Assembly: GCF_900095705.1 (NCBI RefSeq)
Contig: NZ_LT608326.1
Coordinates: 186,001 to 250,000, forward strand
Source: Fusobacterium massiliense
GTDB taxonomy: Bacteria; Fusobacteriota; Fusobacteriia; Fusobacteriales; Fusobacteriaceae
DNA length: 64,000 nucleotides
Direction: 5' to 3'
Every line of letters starts with the position of its first letter. Position 1 is the stretch's first letter. The position numbers were made by a program, and so were the translations under genes. A model generated the notes under the pieces. It made no database searches. It saw only the letters and a program-made list of their open reading frames with translations, and was not told the DNA's origin. This document shows, in pieces, positions 1 through 7,885 of the stretch.

Positions 1-749
1 AAATGTTCTTCATTTACAGGAAATCTTGGTTCTATAAATTTTACAGTTACCCATGTTATTATAAAAATTTGTAATATGGCATTTGCCATATTAAAATAAA
101 TAGTCATAGTAGGACTTTTTTGGAAAGTTGATTCTAATATTTGAGCTGCTGGATTAGTGAATGAACTCAAAAGTATATCATTCATTCCAACAAAAAATCC
201 TGAACAAAAACCTATTGCAGCACCAGCAAATGATAAAAATATCCCAATTAGAGGATTCTTTTTAATATTTATAAATATTATTGCTGCCAATGGAGGTAAA
301 ACTATAAAACCCCCATCACCAATAGCTGTAAAAATTAAACCTGCAAATACAACTGTGAAGTAAATTAATCTTTTAGGTACTTTTTTTATTGTTAATGTCA
401 ATAAAACTTCTAAATATCCACTTTTATCAGCTAGCCCTATCCCTATCATTGTTACTAAAACAGCTCCTAATGGTGGGAATGTTTGGAAAACCTTTACAGT
501 AGAAACTAAAATAGCTTTTAGGTTATCTGAACTTAATAAATTTTCTGCTTTTATAATTTCTTTTGTTCCAGGATGCTCTACTGAAACTCCAAACTTGCTA
601 AGTATAAATGAAATAATAAAAATTAAAATACACAATATTAAAAAAATTGATGTAGGGTCCGGCATTTTATTCCCAATTACTTCAACTTTATTTAATATCT
701 TGTTTAAAAAACTCAATTTTTCTTTTTCAACTTTTTTATTTGTTTCCAT
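1..749 (-). CDS. AbgT-family transporter, 5' part only
   Basis: Partial gene: it starts at ATG 749 behind GGGGGATATT and runs off the left edge, so about 249 N-terminal residues are visible. The start reads METNKKVEKEKLSFLNKILN and continues with VEVIGNKMPDPTSIF, the usual beginning of AbgT-type carriers (p-aminobenzoyl-glutamate/H+ symport and related efflux). Several long hydrophobic segments follow, with a glycine-rich IGDGGFIVLPPLAA stretch. It lies 110 bases downstream of the methylthioribose kinase gene on the same strand, so it may belong to that operon. The gap holds an inverted repeat (ACTACTTTT 797-805 / AAAAGTAGT 823-831) of unknown role. Family assignment is good; substrate is unknown. 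Confidence 0.8.
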   Translation of the reverse strand, partial: METNKKVEKEKLSFLNKILNKVEVIGNKMPDPTSIFLILCILIFIISFILSKFGVSVEHPGTKEIIKAENLLSSDNLKAILVSTVKVFQTFPPLGAVLVTMIGIGLADKSGYLEVLLTLTIKKVPKRLIYFTVVFAGLIFTAIGDGGFIVLPPLAAIIFINIKKNPLIGIFLSFAGAAIGFCSGFFVGMNDILLSSFTNPAAQILESTFQKSPTMTIYFNMANAILQIFIITWVTVKFIEPRFPVNEEH

Positions 750-859
750 AATATCCCCCTAAATTATAAATCAATCTCTAATTATATTTCTACTTTACTA
801 CTTTTTATTTATATATTTATCTAAAAGTAGTATATTATGCATATTTTAATACAAAAATT

Positions 860-2002
860 TTATTCGATTAATAATGAAATAGCTTTATTTATTAATTCTC
901 TTTCAAACTCTAATTTTTTTTCTGAAATTTTTAAACTAGTAAGTTCTAACACTTTCGAATCTCCAACAACTCTACGAATAATCTCAGTTCCAGCATATTT
1001 TAAAGAATCTTCTAAAATTGTTTTTATATAATATTCAAAATAAGTTTCATTTTTAAAGAAATTATTATTTGGAATTTTATTCCATAATTTTTTAGATTTT
1101 ATATAAAAAAGTTCAGGAATATTTTTTATTGTCTCTTCTAGCCATTCAACAAATTCTTTACTATTCTCCATAAAGTATTTAGCTCTGTATAAAGGAAAGT
1201 ATAAATTCCCAAGAACATTTCCAATATCATATGCCATTGGTCCATAAAATGAAAATTCTGGATCTATTATTTTTATTCCATTCTCATTAATAAAAATAGA
1301 ACCTGAATGAAGATCTCCATGAATTAATGATTGACTATAAGTCATAAATTTTTCTTTTAACTTTAAAACTGCAAATTGTAAATCCAAATTTTTATATAAT
1401 TTTCTTTCTACAAAATCTTCATTCCCCTCACTTATAATATTTCTACTTTTATTGTTATTATATGGTTCTGTAAAAACTAAACATTCGCTTATAGCACATA
1501 ATTCTGGATTAATAAATTTTTTCACATTTTCTTTTTTTTCATTATTGTCCATAAATAAATCTGTTGTAAGGAGTAATGTAGTCGATAAAAATTCTGCAAT
1601 ATTTTCTGCTAAATTTGGGAATATTTTTCCTTTCATAAGTTCTAATCTTAAATTTTTATAATTAGAGATATCTTCCATAGCTAGCACACACATAGCTTTA
1701 TCATATAAATATATTTTAGGGACATAGTTTGGAGCTAACTTACTTTCAATCTCTAGAATATTAGCCTCAATTTGGCTTCTTGCTAGACTTAAATTTCTCC
1801 CCGAAGAACGTAATAACTTATCAGCTTGCTTCAAAACTATGGATTTACCTGTTTTTTCATCTTTTACTCTAAATATATAATTTATATTTCCATCTCCAAT
1901 TTCCTGACAAACCAAGTTTGTTTCTTTAGAAAAAAGTCCTTTTTCTTTAGTATAATTAATAGCTTCATTACAATCTAATAAAAAATGGTTAGCATATCTC
2001 AT
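860..2002 (-). CDS. mtnK: 5-methylthioribose kinase (MtnK-like)
   Basis: About 380 residues, the usual length for MtnK. It phosphorylates C1 of 5-methylthioribose in methionine/SAM by-product salvage. Kinase-fold motifs are visible: IGDGNINYIFRV (nucleotide loop), catalytic LIHGDLHSGSIF near residue 230, and metal-binding IIDPEFSFYGPMAYDIG just after. The reading frame extends to 2014, but ATG 2002 is preferred because GGAGGT lies at the right distance before it. The upstream isomerase gene ends at 2014, so the two are translationally close. 5-Deoxyribose may be an alternative substrate, because related kinases act on both sugars. Function of the fold is sure; exact substrate is inferred. Confidence 0.88.
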   Translation of the reverse strand: MRYANHFLLDCNEAINYTKEKGLFSKETNLVCQEIGDGNINYIFRVKDEKTGKSIVLKQADKLLRSSGRNLSLARSQIEANILEIESKLAPNYVPKIYLYDKAMCVLAMEDISNYKNLRLELMKGKIFPNLAENIAEFLSTTLLLTTDLFMDNNEKKENVKKFINPELCAISECLVFTEPYNNNKSRNIISEGNEDFVERKLYKNLDLQFAVLKLKEKFMTYSQSLIHGDLHSGSIFINENGIKIIDPEFSFYGPMAYDIGNVLGNLYFPLYRAKYFMENSKEFVEWLEETIKNIPELFYIKSKKLWNKIPNNNFFKNETYFEYYIKTILEDSLKYAGTEIIRRVVGDSKVLELTSLKISEKKLEFERELINKAISLLIE

Positions 2003-2013
2003 AAAGACCTCCA

Positions 2014-3063
2014 TTAATAATATTCTTCTGTATCTGTTTTGAAATAATTACTCAAGTTATAAGGAGAAAATATTTCTTTATCTGTTACTACTCCATCAAT
2101 AAGATATGGTGGAGTTATATCAAAAGCTGGATAATAAGCTCTAACTCCATTTAAAGTATGCTTTTGTCCATTAAGAGAAAGAACTTCTTCTTCATTTCTT
2201 TCTTCTATAACAATATTATCTCTAAATTTGTTCATATCAGGTATCCCAGTAACAAAATACGGAATACCAAAGTGCTTACAAAGTAAAGCTATTTGAAAAG
2301 TTCCCACTTTATTTACAATATTCCCATCCATACATATGCTATCAGCTGCAGAAGTGAATATATTAATACCTTTTTGTAAAATAGTCCAAGCTACCATATT
2401 ATCAGTTATTACAGTTGTTTTAAAACCTTGTTCTTTTAAAACACTAGCAGTTAATCTAGCTCCTTGTAAATAGGGCCTGGTTTCAGCACAAAAAAATTCG
2501 ATATCCTTATCTTGATTTCTAATTTCTCTAGCCATACATCCAACAATTGTTTCTCCAAAACATTGAGTCAAAATTTTTGCTTTTTGTGGGAATAAAGTTA
2601 CTAGATTTTTTGCAACAATACTCATCCTTTTATAACGTCTTTCTAACGAAGCAAACGTTCGATTAAAAATAGCATCTATAGGTTCTTGATTGTTATAAAT
2701 AGCATCTTTTGCTACTCTTAAACAAGAATCTGTAATTATTCTCATCCTATTCATAGTTGTTGGTCTTGCCGTAGAGATACAATAGGCAGCTTCTTCTAAA
2801 AATTTAATTTTTTCATTTTTATTTAAATTTTTAGCTTGATAAGCAGCTAAAGCCATTCCCATCCCAGCAGCAGTATATGGTCCAGCACTTTGAGTAACCA
2901 TATTTGCTATTGCTTCCTTCACTTCCAAATAACTTTCACAAATAACGAATTTAATTTCTTTTGGATATATCCTTCTATCTAGTATTTTTACTTTCCCATT
3001 TTCATACCAAGCAACATTTTCATACCTTAATAAGAAAGCTAAACCATCATCCATTCTTTGCAT
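2014..3063 (-). CDS. mtnA: MtnA-type S-methyl-5-thioribose-1-phosphate isomerase
   Basis: 349 residues, normal for the MtnA/eIF2B-like family, which converts an aldose 1-phosphate to the ribulose 1-phosphate. Visible motifs: TQSAGPYTAAGMGMALAA, STARPTTMNRMR, the catalytic cysteine in LTQC and the catalytic aspartate in SAADSI followed by NKVGTFQIALLCKHFGIPYFV. The context of the cysteine (QCFGETIVG) departs from the usual HCNxGALA, so substrate use could differ (5-deoxyribose-1-P is a candidate). ATG 3063 follows GGGAGG. It sits between the NhaC-type gene and the kinase gene in one minus-strand operon. Family is secure; exact substrate is inferred. Confidence 0.85.
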   Translation of the reverse strand: MQRMDDGLAFLLRYENVAWYENGKVKILDRRIYPKEIKFVICESYLEVKEAIANMVTQSAGPYTAAGMGMALAAYQAKNLNKNEKIKFLEEAAYCISTARPTTMNRMRIITDSCLRVAKDAIYNNQEPIDAIFNRTFASLERRYKRMSIVAKNLVTLFPQKAKILTQCFGETIVGCMAREIRNQDKDIEFFCAETRPYLQGARLTASVLKEQGFKTTVITDNMVAWTILQKGINIFTSAADSICMDGNIVNKVGTFQIALLCKHFGIPYFVTGIPDMNKFRDNIVIEERNEEEVLSLNGQKHTLNGVRAYYPAFDITPPYLIDGVVTDKEIFSPYNLSNYFKTDTEEYY

Positions 3064-3085
3064 TACATAACCTCCCTTTTCTAAT

Positions 3086-4381
3086 TTATTTATTTTCTTT
3101 CATTTTAGGAATACCTGTTATAATTGCTAAAATTCCCATTATTATCATAAGAATAGAATACCATGAATATGAAACAATACTTATCGGAGATATCTGTGCC
3201 ATTGCTGCCGCAACTAGTATTTGTCCAGCATAAGGCATTAATCCTTGGAATGCTGAAGAAAATATATCCAACAGCCCCGCTACTCTTCTTCTATCTACAG
3301 AAAATTTATCAGCTATATCTTTAGCTAATGGCCCAGCTGTAATAATAGAAACAGTATTATTTGTAGTAGCTAAGCATAATAAACTTACTAACAATGCAAT
3401 ACCAAATTCAGCTCCCTTTTTTGTTTTAATTTTATTTGTCAAATTTTCAAGCAAGTAGTCAATTCCACCTAAATATTCCATTAGAGCTACCACGCCTCCA
3501 ACAACAAGAGCTATAATTGCCATATTTTCCATCCAACCCATTCCTCTTTGAACAATTGAAAACATTTCAACGAATGTGAAAGAACCGTTAAAAACTCCTA
3601 TAATTAAACCAAGTAAAACCCCTATACTCAAAACTATAATAACATTGACGCCTACTAAAGCTAAAATTATAATAGAAATATATGGAATTAAATTTATTAA
3701 ATTATAATCATAAATAGCACCTTGAACTCCTTTCCCTCCTATAAAAGCCAAAATTATAATATTAATTATAACTGCCGGAAAAACAATAAAAAAATTAACT
3801 TTAAATTTATCTTTCATATCAACTTCTTGTGTTCTTGTTGCAGCTATCGTTGTATCAGAAATAAAAGACAAGTTATCTCCAAACATAGCTCCTCCAACAA
3901 CAACTCCACAGACAAGAGCTAAATCAATTCCAGTTTCATTTGCAATACCTACAGCAATTGGTGTTAAAGCTGATACAGTTCCCATTGAAGTTCCCATCGA
4001 AAAACTTAAAATACATCCAATTATAAATAACCCTGGAAGTAACATTTTTAAAGGTAGTAAAGTCAATCCAAGATTAACCATTGATTTTACTCCTCCCATA
4101 CCATCAGCAACAGAATAAAAAGCTCCAGCTAACAAAAAAATTATTACTAATAATAATAATGTGGAGTCACTCGCACCTTTACAAAATATCTCCACTTTTT
4201 TTTCAAAATTTATTTTTTCTTTATTTGGATTATTAAATAAAAAGGAAACTGCAATAGTTATCACAAAAGCTACAAGCAAAGGCATATTATCAATTTTATC
4301 TGTAAATATACCTGTTCCTGCATAAATTAGTAAAAAAATTAATAATGGAAATAAACCTATAAAATTACTTTTTTTATTCAT
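3086..4381 (-). CDS. NhaC-family Na+/H+ antiporter-type membrane protein
   Basis: 431 residues with many hydrophobic helices. Characteristic pieces include FSMGTSMGTVSALTPIAVGI, GAMFGDNLSFISDTTIAATR and a C-terminal LCLATTNNTVSIITAGPLAK, as in NhaC-type antiporters (ion transporter superfamily). The start at 4381 follows GGGAGGATACTTT. It lies in the operon adh - this gene - mtnA - mtnK. In that setting it may carry a pathway substrate or product rather than only Na+/H+, but this is inference. Confidence 0.8.
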   Translation of the reverse strand: MNKKSNFIGLFPLLIFLLIYAGTGIFTDKIDNMPLLVAFVITIAVSFLFNNPNKEKINFEKKVEIFCKGASDSTLLLLVIIFLLAGAFYSVADGMGGVKSMVNLGLTLLPLKMLLPGLFIIGCILSFSMGTSMGTVSALTPIAVGIANETGIDLALVCGVVVGGAMFGDNLSFISDTTIAATRTQEVDMKDKFKVNFFIVFPAVIINIIILAFIGGKGVQGAIYDYNLINLIPYISIIILALVGVNVIIVLSIGVLLGLIIGVFNGSFTFVEMFSIVQRGMGWMENMAIIALVVGGVVALMEYLGGIDYLLENLTNKIKTKKGAEFGIALLVSLLCLATTNNTVSIITAGPLAKDIADKFSVDRRRVAGLLDIFSSAFQGLMPYAGQILVAAAMAQISPISIVSYSWYSILMIIMGILAIITGIPKMKENK

Positions 4382-4393
4382 AAAGTATCCTCC

Positions 4394-5551
4394 CTATCTA
4401 GCTAAATACAAAATATTGATAATATCTTTTTTGTCTAAATTCACAAATTTTCCAATTGATATAGAATTTTTTAAAGCTTTCTCAGCCATTAATGAAAAAT
4501 TTTCATCTGTTATCCCATAATCAGATAATTTTATTTTTAAACCAAGCTCTTTAAAAAAACTTTTTAACACTTTTATTCCTTCTTCTATATCTGAAATATC
4601 AAAAATATTTTGAAAGAATTTTTTAAAAATGTTTAAATTTGTATTTTTAACATATTCAATCCAAGCCGGGAAGATAATTGCCATCCCTATACCATGAGTT
4701 AAGTCATAAATAGCACTTATTTCATGCTCTATTCTATGAGAAGCCCAATCAGCAATTCTACCACAGCCAATCATGCCATTATGAGCTATTGTTGCTGCCC
4801 ACATAATTTGTGAGCAATAATTGTAATTATTTCTATCTTTTAAAAGAAGAGGTCCATATTTTATGACAGTTCTCATAGCAGCTTCAATCAATGAATCACT
4901 TAATTCAGTATCTGTGGATTTTGTAAAATATCTCTCCATAAGATGAGACAAGATATCCACAATTCCAGCAGCCATTAATTTATTTGGAACGGTATAACAA
5001 ACCTCTGGATTCAACACTGAAAATTTTGGGAAATTAATTTCAGAATCACAAACAGCTTTTTCATAATTAGTTTCATTAGTTATAATAATACTTTCTGACA
5101 TTTCAGATCCAGATCCCGGAATAGTTAGAATTGTTCCTACTCCTAAAGTAGATATTGGTTTATTTTTCTCACAAAAAAAATCCCAAACATCTCCGTCATA
5201 TACAGCTCCTAATGAAATAGCTTTCGCTGAATCAATAACACTAGCACCACCTATCGCCAAAATAAAAGAAACATTTTCTTTTTTACAAATATCTATTCCT
5301 TTATACACTAACGAAAGTTTTGGATTGGGAACAACACCTCCAAGTTCAATAAAATCAATATTGTTTTCTTTGAGAAGAGAGATAATCTTTTCATAAATTC
5401 CTATTTTTTTGATTATTTCCCCTTGATTTTCATAATGCAATAAAACTTTTGAGTTCTCCCTGAAATAAAATTTAATGTTTCTTAGAATTTCATTATAGTT
5501 GAATTTTCCAAATATAATTCTTGTACTATTTTTAAAATTAAAATTTTCCAT
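4394..5551 (-). CDS. iron-containing alcohol dehydrogenase
   Basis: 385 residues, the normal size for group III (Fe-type) alcohol dehydrogenases, which reduce aldehydes with NAD(P)H. Visible motifs are the nucleotide-binding GGASVIDSAKAISLG near residue 100 and the metal-binding region AAGIVDILSHLMERYF with a later LTHGIGMAIIFPAW. It is the first gene of the minus-strand operon, with a promoter at 5593-5621. Sitting with kinase, isomerase and aldolase genes, it would fit reduction of the aldehyde released by the aldolase (methylthioacetaldehyde or acetaldehyde). That role is inferred from context. Confidence 0.85.
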   Translation of the reverse strand: MENFNFKNSTRIIFGKFNYNEILRNIKFYFRENSKVLLHYENQGEIIKKIGIYEKIISLLKENNIDFIELGGVVPNPKLSLVYKGIDICKKENVSFILAIGGASVIDSAKAISLGAVYDGDVWDFFCEKNKPISTLGVGTILTIPGSGSEMSESIIITNETNYEKAVCDSEINFPKFSVLNPEVCYTVPNKLMAAGIVDILSHLMERYFTKSTDTELSDSLIEAAMRTVIKYGPLLLKDRNNYNYCSQIMWAATIAHNGMIGCGRIADWASHRIEHEISAIYDLTHGIGMAIIFPAWIEYVKNTNLNIFKKFFQNIFDISDIEEGIKVLKSFFKELGLKIKLSDYGITDENFSLMAEKALKNSISIGKFVNLDKKDIINILYLAR

Positions 5552-5592
5552 CGTACCATCCCCTTTAAAAATATAAAAAATTATCTACTATA

Positions 5593-5621
5593 TTTATATC
5601 TAATTTTTTAAAAAAAGTAAA
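5593..5621 (-). promoter_or_regulatory. promoter of the salvage operon
   Basis: On the minus strand, -35 TTTACT (5616-5621) and -10 TATAAA (5593-5598) are separated by 17 bases. They lie upstream of the alcohol dehydrogenase start at 5551. Confidence 0.5.
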
Positions 5622-5635
5622 GTATTTATGAAAAA

Positions 5636-5651
5636 ACTGTACAGTAACAGT
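5636..5651. promoter_or_regulatory. candidate MocR operator between divergent promoters
   Basis: A perfect palindrome ACTGTACAGT (5636-5645) is followed after one base by a second ACAGT (5647-5651), giving one inverted and one direct half-site. It lies just upstream of both -35 boxes of the divergent pair. MocR/GabR regulators are known to bind direct or inverted repeats in such shared regions. Binding is inferred. Confidence 0.45.
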
Positions 5652-5661
5652 TATAAAAGTA

Positions 5662-5689
5662 TTGATTTTTTAAAAAATAATAGTAAAAT
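5662..5689 (+). promoter_or_regulatory. promoter of the mocR-aldolase unit
   Basis: -35 TTGATT (5662-5667) and -10 TAAAAT (5684-5689) with a 16-base spacer, 24 bases before the regulator start. Confidence 0.5.
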
Positions 5690-5712
5690 ATTAGAAAAAA
5701 GGAGTTAGTTAT

Positions 5713-7086
5713 ATGAAGTATGAAGAAATTGTCCAAGACATAAAAATTAAAATATTAAAAGGCAATTGGAAAGTTGGAGAAAAGCTTCCTTCCTTAAGAC
5801 AATTAGCTCAAAAATATAAAACATCAAGAAATACTGTAGTATACTCTTTTAGAATACTAAAAGAAGAAGGTTATATTTTTCCAATTTCAGCAGTAGGATA
5901 TTTTGTAAACAAAAGAAAGGATTCTCAAATAAACAAGCAAGTAAAGATTATACTAAAAAATTATTATGATGCTGAAAATAAAAATTCAGATATTATTAAT
6001 TTTACATCTATAGCTCCATTTAAAAGATATTTAAATAATAATTTTGTATCATTTCTATTAGATAAACAAAAATTAATCCATATTGAAAAGGAAACAACAA
6101 TTTCGCTTATATCAGATCTTTTAGAAAAAGAGGAAATATTTATTCCAGAATCCGATATATTTATAACCTCTAGTTCTCAATTAACAATAGAGATGATTAT
6201 AAGATTACTATCGAATAAGAATAAATTAACTATTGCAATTTCAGATCCAAGTCACTACAGTGTTATTAATATTTTAGATAAATTGAGCAAAATAAAAGGA
6301 ATCCACTTATTAGAAGATGGTTGGGATTTTAAGGATTTCGAAAATATTCTATCCTCAGAAAAAATAGATCTAGTTTATGTAAATCCCAACTATCAAGATC
6401 CCTCTGGTATATGTTGGTCGGAAGAGAAAAAACAATATCTTCTTGAATTATCAGAAAAATTTGACTTTTATATAATTGAAGAAGATAATTACTCATCATT
6501 ATTTTTTGATAAGAAACTTACCTCATTTAAATGCTTAGACAGAATAGGAAAAGAAAGAATATTTTATATAAAAGATTATTCTAAATTACTAGGGTCATTA
6601 ATTGGGCTTACTTATGTAGCTGTTCCAGATAAGTTTAAAGAAAAATTCTTAATGGAAAAAATTGTATTTTCAATAGAAAATTCTAAACTTCAAGAGAATA
6701 TAGCTTATACGTTTTTACAAAGTGAATATTTTAATTTTTTTTTAAATAAAATAAGAATGGATTTAAAAAACAAATTAAATTTTCTAGTTAAAGAATTAAA
6801 AGCTGTACCTGAATTAAAAATAATGAATATTCCAAAAGGAGGTTTTTTTATTTGGTTAAAATTAAATAGACAAATAGATGAAGACTTGTTTTATGAATTA
6901 TGTAAAAATGAAGGGGTATTAATATTACCTGGATATATTTTTTATAAAGATGAAAGAAATAACAGTAAATTTAGATTATCATTTGCAACAAGTTCATTTT
7001 TAGAAATAAAAAATGGAATAAAAAAAATTAAAGAAGTTATATCTTTTTTAAAAACAGTTGAAAAAGGAGAAAATAATGAAGTTTGA
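5713..7086 (+). CDS. MocR-type regulator (GntR HTH plus aminotransferase domain)
   Basis: 457 residues. The N-terminal 70 residues form a GntR winged helix (KILKGNWKVGEKLPSLRQLA, then SRNTVVYSFRILKEEGYI). The rest is a class I aminotransferase fold, including DPSHYSVINILDKL, VNPNYQDPSG, EEDNYSSLFF and KDYSKLLGSLIGL, where the lysine of DYSK is the likely PLP-binding residue. MocR proteins sense amine- or aldehyde-type ligands through PLP. The gene is divergent from the salvage operon and overlaps the aldolase gene by 11 bases, so it most likely controls both units. Effector unknown. Confidence 0.85.
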   Translation: MKYEEIVQDIKIKILKGNWKVGEKLPSLRQLAQKYKTSRNTVVYSFRILKEEGYIFPISAVGYFVNKRKDSQINKQVKIILKNYYDAENKNSDIINFTSIAPFKRYLNNNFVSFLLDKQKLIHIEKETTISLISDLLEKEEIFIPESDIFITSSSQLTIEMIIRLLSNKNKLTIAISDPSHYSVINILDKLSKIKGIHLLEDGWDFKDFENILSSEKIDLVYVNPNYQDPSGICWSEEKKQYLLELSEKFDFYIIEEDNYSSLFFDKKLTSFKCLDRIGKERIFYIKDYSKLLGSLIGLTYVAVPDKFKEKFLMEKIVFSIENSKLQENIAYTFLQSEYFNFFLNKIRMDLKNKLNFLVKELKAVPELKIMNIPKGGFFIWLKLNRQIDEDLFYELCKNEGVLILPGYIFYKDERNNSKFRLSFATSSFLEIKNGIKKIKEVISFLKTVEKGENNEV

Positions 7087-7744
7087 AAACGAAAGAGAAA
7101 AAATTATAAAATATTGCCAAAAAATGGTTAAAGATGGCCTAACAAAAGGAACAGGAGGAAATATAAGTATATGTGATAAAAATCAAAAAATAATGGCAAT
7201 TACTCCTAGCGGGATAGATTATTTTAAAATGGAACCTAAAGATATTGTTATTATAGATGTAGAAAGCGGAAAAATAATTGAAGGTGATAAAGTCCCTTCC
7301 AGTGAATTAGATATGCATAGAATATTTTATAAATATAGAAAAGGAATAAAAGCCGTCGTTCATACACACTCAAAATTTGCAACTGCAGTAGCTTGTACTT
7401 CACTAAAAGGATTACCTGCAATAGATTATTTACTTGCTGTCGCTGGGGTCGATGTTCCTTGTGCTGAGTATGCTACATACGGTACAGTGAAGTTGGCTAA
7501 AAACGCTTTTAATACAATGAAAGATAGAAAAGCCGTATTACTTAGTAATCATGGAATGATCGCCGTTGGAGAAAATTTAGAAGAAGCGTATAATATAGCA
7601 GAAAATGTAGAATTTTGTTCAGAAATTTTTTGTATATCAAAATCTATAGGTGCCCCCAAAATACTCTCTGAAAAAGAAATGTTACATATGATAGATAGAT
7701 TTAAAAATTACGGGAAAAGAATAGAAGAACATGATGAAATATAA
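7076..7744 (+). CDS. class II aldolase (fuculose-phosphate aldolase type)
   Basis: 222 residues from ATG 7076; a TTG at 7058 also opens the frame, but AAGGAG at 7064-7069 points to the ATG. Family motifs: GTGGNIS near residue 28, PSSELDMH with the catalytic glutamate, HTHSKFATAVA with two zinc-binding histidines, and SNHGMIAVG with the third. These enzymes cut ketose 1-phosphates into DHAP and an aldehyde. With the kinase, isomerase and alcohol dehydrogenase genes alongside, the likely substrate is 5-methylthioribulose-1-P or 5-deoxyribulose-1-P. Substrate is inferred. Confidence 0.85.
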   Translation: MKFENEREKIIKYCQKMVKDGLTKGTGGNISICDKNQKIMAITPSGIDYFKMEPKDIVIIDVESGKIIEGDKVPSSELDMHRIFYKYRKGIKAVVHTHSKFATAVACTSLKGLPAIDYLLAVAGVDVPCAEYATYGTVKLAKNAFNTMKDRKAVLLSNHGMIAVGENLEEAYNIAENVEFCSEIFCISKSIGAPKILSEKEMLHMIDRFKNYGKRIEEHDEI

Positions 7745-7759
7745 CGAGAAAAATGTGAG

Positions 7760-7837
7760 AGAGACTGTGAAAAACTAAGTAATTCCAATCATAGAAAATA
7801 AAATTTACAGAAATAAGTTCACAGTCTCTATTATTTT
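7760..7837 (+). terminator. inverted repeat downstream of the aldolase gene
   Basis: AGAGACTGTGAA (7760-7771) is an exact inverted match of TTCACAGTCTCT (7818-7829), followed by ATTATTTTT. The loop of 46 bases is long for a standard terminator. Confidence 0.45.
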
Positions 7838-7885
7838 TACCTTATACAGTTGTTGATAAAGGTATGAATATCTCCTACAAATTTT

